A stretch of 64,000 nucleotides of DNA from Xenopus tropicalis (lineage: Eukaryota; Chordata; Amphibia; Anura; Pipidae), in contig NC_030685.2 of assembly GCF_000004195.4 (NCBI RefSeq), positions 59,210,048-59,274,047 on the forward strand, read 5' to 3'. Of this stretch, positions 1 to 12,000 are shown one piece after another. The notes beneath the pieces were generated by a model. That model ran no database searches, was not told the DNA's origin, and saw only the letters and a program-made list of their open reading frames with translations. Each line of letters begins with the position of its first letter. The first letter of the stretch is position 1. The position numbers and the translations under genes were made by a program.

Positions 1-559
1 TTTAAAGCAGAACTTTGGCTTTTAGTGTTGACCGCACAATTGCACTTTCTGTTCCAGCAATACAGCCCCTCCTTGTCATAGTAGGAGCACAAAAAGGTAA
101 GTGAGAGGGGAAGGTGCATCAGGGTGGCTGCCCCGGAGTCTCCCCTGCCCAGCTCCCTGCAGTACATTTAGGATACATTACTACAGCCAAGATAGAGGTC
201 CTGTCTGGAATTAACTTATTTATTATGCTCCTTTATAACATATTAGGTATCATTCACAAAAACAAGTTTAGCGTAAAAAGCGTGGTTACAGGTGTAAATT
301 GGAATGTTTTGAAATATAGCATTTTTTTTTACAATCCTGTATTTAATATGGCTGATCAGACAGCTGCATCTGACACAGTAGCACCGAATGTGACAAAATG
401 AATGCAATGGTGCTTGCGTTTTGACACAAGTTGGGTGCAACTTGCAGCTAAAATGTTTGTAGTGTGGTTATCGTCAATTCCAGCCTCAGTATGTAGATAG
501 ATGTGCTGATGTGTTAACCAGTCACTGTAAGGCTATAAAAGTATTACTTACGGAATCAC
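1..559. other. Unassigned left-flank DNA
   Basis: I see no supported gene or complete repeat here. Short open frames exist (for example 114-401 on the + strand), but they have no recognisable domain, coding bias or splice structure. This stretch lies outside tandem unit A and has no visible counterpart elsewhere in the window. Confidence 0.6.
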
Positions 560-927
560 TTAAAGGAGAACTAAAGCTTATCTAAAAAAGTCTAGAATTT
601 GCAGTAAAACTAGTGCAATTAGCTTCAGGATTTAATAATAAGTCCTGTAGCAGCAGCTTATGTTACAGGCCAACCCTTATTCTCTGACTAATGATTTGTG
701 ATGAACCCAAAGCTCAGCTTCTCAACAGCTGCTCAGAGCGCACTGAGCATGTGCGTGTCACTGACACATCTAACAGAATCCAAGATGGGGAGCTCCTGTA
801 ACAACTGTAAAGACCTGGATCATTACTGCTATAGAGATGCAGAAACGTTAGGCTGGTGCAGTAAATTTAATATATAAAGTTTAGCATTTCTAACCATATA
901 TATTTTTAGGGTTTAGTTCTCCTTTAA
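560..927. mobile_element. TTAA-flanked MITE (T2/Kolobok-like)
   Basis: The segment starts TTAAAGGAGAACTAAA and ends with the reverse complement TTTAGTTCTCCTTTAA, giving inverted termini of about 16 bp bounded by TTAA on both sides. That is the pattern of the T2-type (Kolobok-like) MITEs common in Xenopus. There is no coding capacity. Homology between tandem units A and B begins just to its right. Confidence 0.75.
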
Positions 928-1503
928 GTGAGTATATTTACAGCTTTTTATTTCACAGGAGCAATTAGCAAGCAAATTATACAAAAGCAAGCTGGAATGC
1001 CCTCTAGTGGCTAAGTAGGAGAATGCAATGACAAATTGCCCCACACTGCTGGATTCCAATTGCAATTTAGTTGGGTACTGATCACCATTACTATGTATAC
1101 AGACAATTCATCAGTCAATTGCACAGAATAAAAAAATTGTCATAAATCATCATTGAATTGAATCTACATGCTAAGTTTATCGTGATTTACCTTAATAATG
1201 TAATAGTGTATTCTGTATGGATGTATAATGAATTTTAACTATGCAGATGCTCCTATGTTGAAAGAGTGCAGGCACTTACGGACCTTTTCAGTTTGTGGCC
1301 CAATCTTCTGGAAGCTGACAATGAACTGTTACGCAGAGACCTTATAGTGCACACCAATGAGAGTCACGGTCATTTAGACAAATCATAACTGATTTATTAC
1401 TGTGCTTTTAGTAACAGGGTCTTTTTTACCCTTTATTTCTTTCTTGTACTGAGCAAAGACTTTCATACAAACTTTCATACATACACTCCCATGTTTGGGT
1501 GAT

Positions 1504-1527
1504 CATCTCTCTCTCTCTCTCTCTCTC

Positions 1528-1558
<31 letters not shown>

Positions 1559-1571
1559 ATATATATATATC
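1504..1571. repeat. Compound microsatellite (CT)n (GTCT)n (TA)n
   Basis: This is a run of CT, then CTGT units, then TA dinucleotides. The matching position in unit B (26582-26653) is also CT/TA-rich and has a 230-bp palindrome inserted in its TA portion. Confidence 0.9.
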
Positions 1572-1682
1572 TATATAATTTACAGATTGCTGCTCCCTGC
1601 AGTCTGCTGTCTTTGACCAATGACCAGCTATGTAAAACATATAAATATATAAACATATATATTTATAGTTATTTATTGTTTA

Positions 1683-2462
1683 TATGAATGATTTTTCACA
1701 ATGAGAGCTGCACACCATGCATATAAACCTACACAGTTATGCATAAAAACTCCACAATATATAAAAAAGTTTCTATAAAACAAAGATAAAATATATAAAA
1801 AGCGTGATGGAGTATTCAAACCAACATCATTTATAATATTTAATAAGAGGAATAAAATTGAATTTTATTTAAATATTCATAGTAATAGTGAATTCTGCAT
1901 ATGCCTAGTGGAATATATTTGCTAGTTCTCAGGTCTTATTTTATCCTTTTTAACACCAGCAGACCAATCATTCTACTCCCTTTCTTGCTCTATTTATAAT
2001 ATCACAAATGCCCAAACAGAAAAGAACAGCTTAACACAATCCCCTTTGCCATATACAATATATATAAAAATGTATTATATATCACATTTCTGATGTGTAC
2101 ATAATATTAGCGCTGGAGTTTTCTGCTGCATGTGACAGCAGATGTTGTGATCCCCTTGAAAGCAGCAGGCTTGGTGGCCAGGACTGTTATGAGTGTTAAT
2201 TTCCATTGCTTGTGCTCAATTCCAACCGGGTCATGTACCACTCAGTACACAGCTTGGTCACCTACCCTGCTGCTTTCAAGAGGATCACATGGGTACTACA
2301 ACATGTAGCTAAAATAAGCAGCACTTATATCATGTAAATAAGAAGTAATTGCTGAATATGTGTCTAATTTTAAACAAAAATTAAAGTTTAATGAGGGTTC
2401 CCCTCTACTAACTTCCCCCTCCTAACCCATATTAAAGAATCCTGGCAGGATAGCACTATATC
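1683..2462. other. Unit A 5' flank, AT-rich, no gene
   Basis: I see no gene. The DNA is AT-rich. Parts are repeated in unit B at 27946-28077 and 35660-36300, where a PLE, an LTR element and MITEs split it. It includes the sequence around 2100-2290 that reappears at 35945-36140. Confidence 0.6.
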
Positions 2463-2626
2463 CGCTTAAAAGTGGAGTAAACCATTACCGGTGATGATGC
2501 TCAAAGCAGCCAATCAGATACTTTGCTTTGGTTTTATAACTGTTGAAATCTAATTGCTGATTGGTTGCCCTGGGCAACATGTAATGCTTCACTCCACTTT
2601 TTACACAGCATGATAAATATACCCCC
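2463..2626. mobile_element. MITE, GGGGTATATTTATCA family (left end lost)
   Basis: The right end is the reverse complement of GGGGTATATTTATCATGC. The unit B copy at 37157-37326 keeps both inverted ends, with about 35 bp of good inverted repeat. Here the left terminus is missing. Confidence 0.65.
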
Positions 2627-2761
2627 AAGTGTGTCAAAGACCAGAGGTTGAGCTGCCAGTCACTGTGACTGCCAGCTGGGCTGTACAACTCTGCATCTGC
2701 TGGAGACATGGTAAGTAACCAGTATTGGGCAACCATGCTTATACCATAAATATTATTTTCC

Positions 2762-3210
2762 TTAAAGGAGAAGGAAAGTCATTTTGGCATTTTACTGCCA
2801 ATAGATTTGCCACATTAGTGACACCTAGAACACTATATTTATTCTACAGAAAGCATTGCCATGACTGACTAAGGAGCCCTAGAAGCTTTCTCAGTCTGTT
2901 TAAGACAGCAGCTGACATTTTTAGTAGCTTTCTGTTTGAAGTCTAGCTGTTAGGGAGGGGGAGGGAGTTTTTAGCATTCTTATGGGAGGGGGGAACAGGA
3001 GAGGGGAGAGAGGAGAGAACTGCACAGACTCTGGCCACTAGAATTAAGGATTTTGCTAAGAGAGGAAGTCAGACACCCCAACAACATGTTTACAAAAAAT
3101 GAGACAAGAAATCCTGTGTTTCTTTTGATAGAGGGTTTCTGTGAGTGCTTATGGCTGTATTTACCTTTCTAATAAAGCTTACTTAGTTTTTACCTTTTCT
3201 TCTCCTTTAA
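2762..3210. mobile_element. TTAA-flanked MITE (T2/Kolobok-like)
   Basis: It begins TTAAAGGAGAAGGAAAG and ends with a near reverse complement before TTAA at 3207-3210. The unit B copy (about 37350-41874) has lost its left terminus and is split by a CR1 LINE. The MITE therefore predates the tandem duplication and the CR1 insertion came later. Confidence 0.75.
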
Positions 3211-3272
3211 AGGCATTCTATCAGAATCTGTACACTTTAAAAGAAGACTTTGCATCCTTTTTAAGAAGGAAG

Positions 3273-4764
3273 TTACATAGTTACATAGTTACATAGTTAC
3301 ATAGGGTTGAAAAAAGACCATTGTCCATCAAGTTCAACCCATCCGAGTAAACCCAGCACACAACCTATACTAACCAATCTATACACTCACATACATAAAC
3401 TATATATATACAACCACTAGTACTAACTGTAGATATTAGTATCACAATAGCCTTGGATATTCTGCTTGTTCAAAAACTCATCCAGGCCCCTCTTAAAGGC
3501 ATTAACAGAATCTGCCATTACCACATCACTAGGAAGGGCATTCCATAACCTCACTGCCCTCACCGTGAAAAACCACCTACGCTGCTTCAAATGGAAGCTC
3601 CTTTCCTCTAATCTATAGGGGTGACCTCTGGTGCGTTGATTGTTTTTATGGGAAAAAAGAACATCCCCCAACTGCCTATAATCCCCTCTAATGTACTTGT
3701 ACAGAGTAATCATGTCCCCTCGCAAGCGCCTCTTTTCCAGAGAAAACAACCCCAACCTCGACAGTCTCACCTCATAGTTTAAATCTTCCATCCCCTTAAC
3801 CAGTTTAGTTGCACATCTCTGCACTCTCTCCAGCTCATTAATATCCTTCTTAAGGACTGGAGCCCAAAACTGCACTGCATACTCAAGGTGAGGCCTTACC
3901 AGGGACCTATAAAGGGGCAAAATTATGTTCTCATCCCTTGAGTCAATGCCCTTTTTTATACAAGACAGCACTTTATTTGCTGTAGTAGCCACAGAATGAC
4001 ACTGCCTGGAATTAGACAACTTGTGATCTACAAAAACCCCTAGATCCTTCTCCATTAAGGATGCCCCCAACACACTACCATTCAGTAGATAGTTTGCGTT
4101 TATATTATTCCTACCAAAATGCATAACTTTGCACTTGTCAACATTGAACCTCATTTTCCAGTTTGCTGCCCAGTTTTCCAATTTTGTCAAATCGCTCTGC
4201 AAAGCGGCAGCATCCTGCATGGAACTTATAGTTTTGCACAATTTAGTGTCATCAGCAAAAATAGAAACAGTACTCTCTATGCCCACCTCCAGGTCATTAA
4301 TAAACAAGTTAAAAAGCAAAGGCCCAAGGACTGACCCCTGCGGTACTCCACTAACCACACTGGCCCAATTAGAAAATGTTCCATTTACCACCACTCTTTG
4401 TACTCTATCCTTCAGCCAGTTTTCTATCCAATTACAAATATTATGTTCTAGGCCAATATTCCTCAATTTGATCATTAACCTTCTGTGAGGTACTGTATCA
4501 AACGCTTTAGCAAAATCTAAGTAGATGACATCAACTGCCATTCCAGCATCAAGGTTCCTGCTCACCTCCTCATAAAAGGCAACTAAATTAGTCTGGCAAG
4601 ATCTGTTACGCATAAAACCATGCTGGCACAAACTAATAGTATTGTGAACTGCAATGTATTCAACTATCCTATCCCTTATTACCCCTTCCAGAAGCTTTCC
4701 TACTACTGATGTCAGACTAACAGGCCTATAGTTTTCAGGCTGAGAACGAGATCCCTTTTTAAAT
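3273..4764 (-). mobile_element. CR1-type LINE, 5'-truncated
   Basis: This is the 3' third of a CR1-family non-LTR retrotransposon on the - strand. Its 3' end, at the left, is a run of four 8-bp units (TTACATAG on the + strand) next to a CR1-like 3' UTR. Unit B gives the empty site at about 41935, so the ends are fixed at about 3273 and 4764. No clear target duplication is visible, as is common for CR1. It is the same family as the element at 37402-41462 but inserted in the opposite orientation and about 60 bp to the right of the equivalent site, so it is an independent insertion. Confidence 0.92.
3423..4764 (-). pseudogene. CR1 ORF2 fragment: reverse transcriptase, 5'-truncated but open
   Basis: The frame is open from the truncation point to the stop at 3423-3425, about 447 codons. 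It covers reverse transcriptase from just before NYRPVSLTSV to the C-terminus. Visible motifs in order are YLDFAKAFDTVPH (motif A, catalytic Asp), GVPQGSVLGPLLFNLF (motif B) and IFADDTKL (motif C with the FADD box). The apurinic endonuclease domain is absent. The first eight or so codons of the longest open frame (to 4790) are host DNA and there is no real start codon, so this is a dead-on-arrival copy that happens to lack stop codons. The lack of nonsense changes suggests a young insertion. Confidence 0.9.
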
Positions 4765-5213
4765 GTGGTTGTGATAAGAGAGCGAAACAAAGGCAGAGTA
4801 AAAAAAAAAGTTTATAATTCTTTAGTTATTTCAAGATACAGAAAATGACATTGTACTAATTAAGTGTGGGTGAGTCAATATAATTCAGAGCATGGGACTA
4901 TTATACACTAAAGTTGCAGTCACTTTTTATTTAATACTTAGAAAAAAAAGCTAGACTTACTGGGCTTTGCCTAGAGATAAATTGAGCAACCTGTAACATT
5001 AACATAATTATCATTAACGGCAGTGTCCACTTTGCCTGATATACAGTTCACAGGAGTTTATTTGAGAATCAAAGTTCATTTTAAGGATGAATAAGCAGAA
5101 AGCACCAGGACCTCTGAACTCACATATCAGTGCCTTCCCTACATGTGCAGATCATTCTCCCAGATTCATTTCAAGGGGCCCTCAGATATACAGCCTGGAC
5201 TGCAAAGTTACAG
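4765..5213 (+). promoter_or_regulatory. 5' flank of UGT copy A (presumed promoter/5' UTR)
   Basis: These ~450 bp upstream of the start codon are almost identical to 41937-42370 of unit B, so both genes carry the same proximal promoter candidate. The main difference is close to the ATG, where copy B is 12 bp shorter. No convincing TATA box is placed. An in-frame GTG at 5130 is not used as a start. The first in-frame ATG is 5214, directly before the signal peptide. Confidence 0.5.
5006..5018 (-). promoter_or_regulatory. Candidate HNF1 site upstream of UGT copy A
   Basis: On the - strand the site reads GTTAATGATAATT, matching most of the HNF1 consensus GTTAATNATTAAC, with its first nine positions intact. 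It lies about 200 bp before the ATG and is conserved exactly at 42175-42187. HNF1 sites are known in mammalian UGT1A promoters. A regulatory role here is inferred. Confidence 0.35.
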
Positions 5214-6077
5214 ATGGGTGCCACAGGTTCATCTCCCTCCTGCTGCTTCTTTAGAAGATTCTTCATCCTGTTGGCGTTGGGCTGTGCTGATGGTGGCAGG
5301 CTGCTGGTGGTCCCACAGGATGGTAGCCACTGGCTCAGCATGCGTGTGTTGGTGGACAGGTTAGCACAAAATGGTCACCATATCGTCATGGCAATCCCAG
5401 AAGTCAATATGTTTTTCAATGATTTAGATAACTACAAAGTGAAAACATTCTCTTCGCCTTACAGCAAAGACGTTTTGGAAAGCCGCGTGAGGCATATGAA
5501 CCTAGAAATATTTGCAGACCGGATTCTTACAGACAAGATTAAGTTCTTGTATGAAAGCGTATCAAATGGGACAATGTCTGTTGTGAGTGCGTGTCAGCAC
5601 TTCCTGCAGAACTCGACCCTCATTAGGGAACTGGAGAAGGAACATTTTGACGCTATGCTAACTGACTCAGTTTTCCCATGTGGTGAGATAGTCGCTGAAC
5701 ACCTTTCCATCCCTTCTGTGTCCTTCACGAGGGGGGCTGCATTTGGGATGGACCAAATAGGTTCTCAAACCCCTAGTCCTCCCTCCTATGTACCCAGGAT
5801 GTTCACTGTGTATACAGACAATATGTCTTTCAGCCAGAGGGTGAAGAACTTCCTTATCCACTCCCTGGAACATATCGTTTGCCATATTTTTTATTATCCA
5901 TATGCACAGATGGCTTCAGATTTTTTGAAAAAAGAAGTTACTGCTATGAGTCTTTTCAGCCGTACTTCCATTTGGCTGATGAGGTATGACTTTGTCTTTG
6001 AATTTCCCAGGCCCATAATGCCAAATGTGATTTTAATTGGAGGCATCAACTGTGCCAAGCAGAAGGCCCTACCCCAG
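5214..6077 (+). CDS. ugt1a: UGT copy A exon 1 (acceptor-binding domain)
   Basis: The exon has 288 codons and ends in a CAG codon before the GTATGT donor at 6078. It contains the signal peptide, His39, Asp151 and the N-terminal acceptor-binding domain. The ATG at 5214 is chosen because it is the first in-frame ATG, places the hydrophobic signal correctly and gives the family's usual 864-nt exon. It differs from copy B at 21 residues, all within 53-122 and 172-183. Confidence 0.95.
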
Positions 6078-9000
6078 GTATGTGCTTTGTTCTATGTGGA
6101 CAGCACTATGGCAGAAAGGCATCTTGCTTATATGTGTTTAGCTGTTTCATGCCTTCATAGAACCAAACCATTTTAAAAATGTTTGCTGCTCTTGACTTGA
6201 TAAGAACTATACTTTCCTTTTTACTCTCTGTAATTTCCTGATGTGATTTATTATACCCATACAAGATTTTTCCTCTGTTCCTCTGTATTCCTTTTAGGAA
6301 AAAATTGCACCAGACCAGGGAATAAACACAACTGGATTCACCTGGTGGTGAGATTCACTAGCTACAGGTTTGGCACCCCCAGTGAAATCCGGTCTACTTG
6401 TCATTCAGTAAATTGAACTGCCAGGAATGCTACTGAATTCCCCAGTTTGATATATAATAAATCAATCTCAGAAGTAGCAACAATCATTAATGTGGCTGGA
6501 ACTAATATAAGTCTGAAAAGTTCCCGGTATGAGTCAAAGTAAAAGGAGTACGTATAAGGATGGAACAGACACTATTTTGCATTTATTACAAAGGAACTTT
6601 TCTTGCCTCCCTGCCTGCCTGCCCATATCAACTACTGCTACTGGGAAGAAAAATTCTGGGGGAGCACCCTTAGTTCCAACGCATATGATAAATGAATTGA
6701 TTACAGGGTTGGACTGGGGGGTGCCGACCCAGGGGCCCTGCAGGTGCCCCCACTGGCCACATCCCCCACACCCCTTAGGGGGCCCCCCACTGGGCCCCTT
6801 CTGTCACCCGTCATCCTCCCCTGAGCGCATGTAAAATTAATGCTTCAGGCTCGGGGAGTGCTGGCAAGTGTCAGTCCTGGGCCGCCTGGGCCCACTAGGG
6901 CCAGGGCCAACTGGGTTTTTTCCTGGTGTCCCGGTGGCCCAGCCAATGATTAATACATGTTATATTGGTATTCTCTGGAAATTCAATACAACAAATCAAT
7001 GGGGAGGCTGACCCAAAACATTAACTTTACAATAAGTGATATACACACAATAAAACCTGAAACAGAGGAGCTTGTTCACATGTACCCATGCTCTCCACTT
7101 GCTCAATCTTTAACACACTCAAATTTAGTTTGCTGTCTCATTCTCAGACCCACAAATGATCAACTGTTCTGGGGGCCTTTATATCAAGCAGTGTAAAATG
7201 ATTTATATGGGAAAACCTCTGTAAAAAAGTGGTGTAAAATAAATAGTGTATTTATAAAGCTGTATTTCTTCTCACATATAATACATATCATTTATTGAAA
7301 TTCCATTTTACACAATCTCATACATGGAGTAACCCATTAATATTAATGGAAACATTTGAGGTGGTAAAACAGAAAACAAATGATAAAAACATCATAAAAA
7401 AAGATGATAACTATTTATAATATAGGACATAGTTTCCATTGTTCAAGATGCAAGTTTAACAGCACTAAGGCGCACAATACAGTGTTGTAGAATGTATAGA
7501 GTATAGCACTGTTGGATGCAAAGCCATCCTGTACTTAAAGGACAAGAAAAGGTAAAAGCATAGGGGGAAACAAGTTCTAGTTGCTTACCAGCTACCTTGT
7601 GCTAGTGCTACTTCTCTTACAATAGACACACCAGTATGGGGTATTGTTCCTTGAGCAACACCACACTATTTTCTTTCAGTCTCCCAAGTTTTCTCCTGCT
7701 CCAATTAAAGTAGGTGCCTATAAAATACAGAAATATCAGACAAAGGTCTGTACTGTGGATGCATTCACCCAAGCCCAAAGCAAAATGCCTGGAAAATAAG
7801 AAAAATATGATGGTATGGCACTGAATAAACAGTATTCCAGGCCAGTGTATTGTTTGAAGAAGTTTAGCATCAACCCAAGTTAGCATGTAAGTGACTAGAA
7901 TCACCTTATGGTACTTAAGAGCTTGGTACCCACCAGTGATTTCACCTTTTCTTCTTTAATGCTTTAGACAGCTGGTAAATACAGGACTCTGCTGTGCTTT
8001 GCATCTGATGGTGCTCCCTACCTGCTTACCAGGTCTCCAGTGGCCCAATAAATAGTGACTGTCTATGGCATCATACAGCAGCCCCTCTGGCATTTGTCAA
8101 AATCCACAGATTGCCAGTCCGGGCCTGCTCCTTGCCCACCACCAGATCCCTCAGAATACAGAGTTGAAAAATGCTCAGTTTTTGCTCATTTCTATGGGTT
8201 TCTGTACTGCTATTCAATTCAGCATCTGTTGATACACCATGTTAGCAGTTTGTAGACATGTCTGGTCACCAGTTATCTAACAGGATTGAAATGGCCCTGA
8301 CCCAGCATGCATGTCCAAATATCTGGCAGTAATTGTCATCCTGCCCAACCAAATCAGGACACAGTCCATGCTTCCCAACATTTGAATTATCAAATGAGGA
8401 ACAAATAAGACCACACCCAAATATGTCTAGACATCCCCCTCCCCTATATGCCCAGACCTGCCCACAAACCCCGCACCTCTTTTAGGATTCACAATGTGGG
8501 ACCATCCCACAAAATATGACACTATTGGGAGGTATGCATTATCTTGCCCACTTTTTAAGAAAGCTTTATTTGCCCAATAAAAGGTATCCAGATCTGATTT
8601 CACTTTCTGGTATGGCAACTCATTTAGGAAAAATGTTTTTATCTCAAAGCTCATTCTATATGCTTATATATGTATCTATATGTGTATATGTGTTGAAAAA
8701 GATATAATAGTAAAGTGACGTTACATTTGTTTATTATACTCTGCCCCAGGAGTTTGAGAAGTTGGTTAAAAGCTCTGGAGAACATGGATTTGTGGTGTTT
8801 TCCTTTGGATCTGTGGTGTCTGAAATTCCCATGAATATAGCAATGGATATAGCGGAAGCTCTGAGATACATTCCTCAGAAGGTAAGATACTTGGGTTGTC
8901 TCCTAAAAGAAATCTAATGCTAACTTGATAACCAGGCTCTAGTTTTTTGTAGGCCACCTGCTCAGAAAGTCTGTAGTGCACTTGGTGATAGGGCTGAGCA

Positions 9001-12000
9001 AGTACTGAATGATGTGTCCATTCTTATGCCTATAAGATAAACCCATGTAAATGGGATTTTCTTGGAGCTCTTTGGAATTCATTTTCAGAATTCCTTTTGT
9101 TTGTTTAACTAGGAAAACTGTATACATACAGTAGTTTCTTCAGGACAGCCTGTAATTCAACTTGCATAAAACGATATATGCCTTTAAATACCTATAAATT
9201 AAAAACAGTATATCTACAATATTGAGAAACAGAGAAACATTTTGAAAACACTACCAATTTAAAAAGTCCTATGTTTCCCATAGGTCACTTCCAACTATGG
9301 GGCACATTTACAAAAAGGCGAATTGTCTTTTTCTGGCAAAAAAGACAATTCCCTGAGCATTCGCCTATTTATTAACAGGCGCTGGAGAGTTTCCCTAGCG
9401 AAGAAGCTCAGTGCTAGCGAAGCTTTGCGTCTCTTTGCCGAGCAAATTTTTGCCGAGGTAAAGAAGTACAAATCTGGTAATTTACTAAAGGGCAAACTTT
9501 TCTCTTCCTTCCCCTTTTCACTTAAATGCCATTTCGCCAGCTTCTAGATAAGTAATGTATCTGAGGCAAAGCTTCACTTCTTAGTAAATGTGCCCCGTCC
9601 CTTACCTGCGCTCCCCCTGCCCGACCGCTCCTCCCCTGATGCGTTAAATTTATGCGCTCAGGGGAGGATGTCAGGTGGGGAGCCCCGATGGGCCCTTCAC
9701 CCCCCAGTCCGACCCTGTTGACTGAAGCTCATTTCCCTTTGTTCAGGTTTTCTGGAGGTACACAGGGAAAGCACCTTCAAATCTGGGAGATAACACCCAT
9801 CTTGTAAAGTGGCTGCCGCAGAATGATCTGCTTGGTGTGTATTTACAATGTATTACTAGCAATGGAATATACTGTCCTATTCTGATGGAAAGAGTGAATT
9901 ATAGTTTATAGTTGATAGGTGTGATTATGTTTGGGTGGCATGGTGGCACAGTGGTTGACAGTGCTGTCCTGTAGCACTGAGATTATGAATGTGATTCTGT
10001 CTTAGGTAATGTCTTAAGGTAATATCTGCAAAGAGTTTGTCTGATTTTACCATGTTTGCAATGATTTATCCTTGTACTCTTGTTTTCTCACAGGAAAACA
10101 TGCAAACAGGTTACATGGGACATAGGCAAGAGCACTAAGGGGTGCAAAAACATGTACATCCCCTTGCCTGACCCTCATAAATACACCACTGCTGAATGTA
10201 GGCAGCACTGTATTCATTGTGGTAATGCAGGTCTCAATGCTACTTGTGGCAATATTCTTACATTCAGGCCACTGGTAAAAAGTACAGAAAATATGGCATA
10301 TAACACCCATATTTTGCAATTTTGCACTCTGCTCTACTCCACATAGATCATTTCTGGTCCTTATCTATGTCCTAATGGTGTTAGAAAGATGGACCACCAG
10401 GCTCGGATTTTGGGAGAGGCCCCCAAGGCCCGGGCCTAGGGCGGCAAGATGTTAGGGGCGGCAAACAGGCGCCCCTAACATCAACTGGGTGCTGTGCCTG
10501 TTCTTTATTTGTGGTGGGCGGCAGGCAGCGGTGCATAAAATAGTTAAATAACATCTTGCCTGGCCGCCCCAACTCCGAAAACTGCCATGCGCATCTACTT
10601 CCTGGTCGGTGACGTCATCACGCCATGCACACGCGTCGTTACGTCACTCTGTGCGCGGCACGGCCCTACAAGGGGGGGCGGCACAGCAGCTGGGCCTAGG
10701 GGATCACCAAAGGTAAATCCGGCCCTGTGGACCATACTCGCATACCCTGGCACCCCAACAGACAATAGATTGCTGTAATGCATCACTAGGAGGGATTGGC
10801 ACCCTCCCAATCAAAGTAAAAGGCAAAAAGCGCTGGCACACGGGGCAAATCCTTGCAATTTCATTGCAGAAGAGCAACATTTTGGGGTACAACCCCTCTG
10901 TCGAGCATGCTTACATTTTCTGTGCTCTGGCAGGGGAGTTGGTGGGCTGCATTGTTAGTGCAGAGAGCACAATACTTTGCTGAATTTTAACCTTAGCCTC
11001 ATGGCAGGAGTGGCCCTGTGTTTGCTCATATTGGTTAATAATTCAAGAGAAGATAAATTCAGAGAAGTATAGTGGGGTTGGCACCCTCTATGTCAGACTG
11101 CTTGATATACTTTATCTTGCTCTCTGGTGGTGATCACTGACCAGTATCATATATAGTTGGGAGTCGGGACCACAGTGGCTATAACTGCATATGCTTCTGA
11201 CTGCCAGAAAGCTATGGACAGGCATGGGCGTCCGCAGAAAATTTTCCAAGGGGGGGCAAGTAAGCTAGCATCATCCTGCAACAGATAAATATATATATAT
11301 ATATTTTTTTTTTTGCAGGATGATACTAGGGGAGGCTAAATATGGCCCATACACAGACTGACCTACAGCTAATGTGACACTTAGTGGATTTGCTGCTGAC
11401 GTAAAAAGTTAACCTCCCAACTACCTCTTGCCGTTCCCACTGACTTCCAGGGATACTGTACAAAAGTGCGGGTGGGGGTGCTTTTTTTTTTTACCCTAAA
11501 ATGTTTAGTATTAGTAGTAAAAGTATTCATACGCGCACTTCTGTTAGGGGATCTGCAAACATTTGTGTTTGTGATCAGTTAGCTTAAAGGGGTAGTTCGC
11601 ATTCGAATTCACTTTTATTTTTAATGGTTTTTCAGTTATTTAGCTTTTTGTTCAGCAGCTCTCCATTTGGTATTTCAGCAGCTATCTGGTTGCTAGGGTC
11701 TTATTTACCCTAGCAACCAGGTAGTGATTTAAACAAGAGATGGGAATATGAATAGTTAAGGGGCCTACTTGGAAAAATAAGTAATACAAAATTATAATAA
11801 TAATAAAATTGTAGCCTCACAGAGCAATATTTTTTGGCCCCCATTTGAAATCTGTATAGAGGCAGAAGAGAAAGGCAAATTATTCAAAAAAATTAATTAG
11901 GAAGACCAATTGCAAAGTTGCTAGGAATAGGCCATTTTATAACATACTAAAGGTTAACTTAAAAGTGAACCACCCCTTTAGATGTGTTTATGTTAGTTTT

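Noticed and set aside
114..401. Open frame of 95 codons at the left end
   Set aside because: No domain, splice context or coding bias is visible in AT-rich DNA, and the overlapping opposite-strand frame is equally good.
5130..5213. N-terminal extension of UGT copy A from 5130 (and copy B from 42299)
   Set aside because: The extension starts with GTG, not ATG. The first in-frame ATG (5214, 42371) lies directly before the signal peptide and gives the family's usual 864-nt exon 1.
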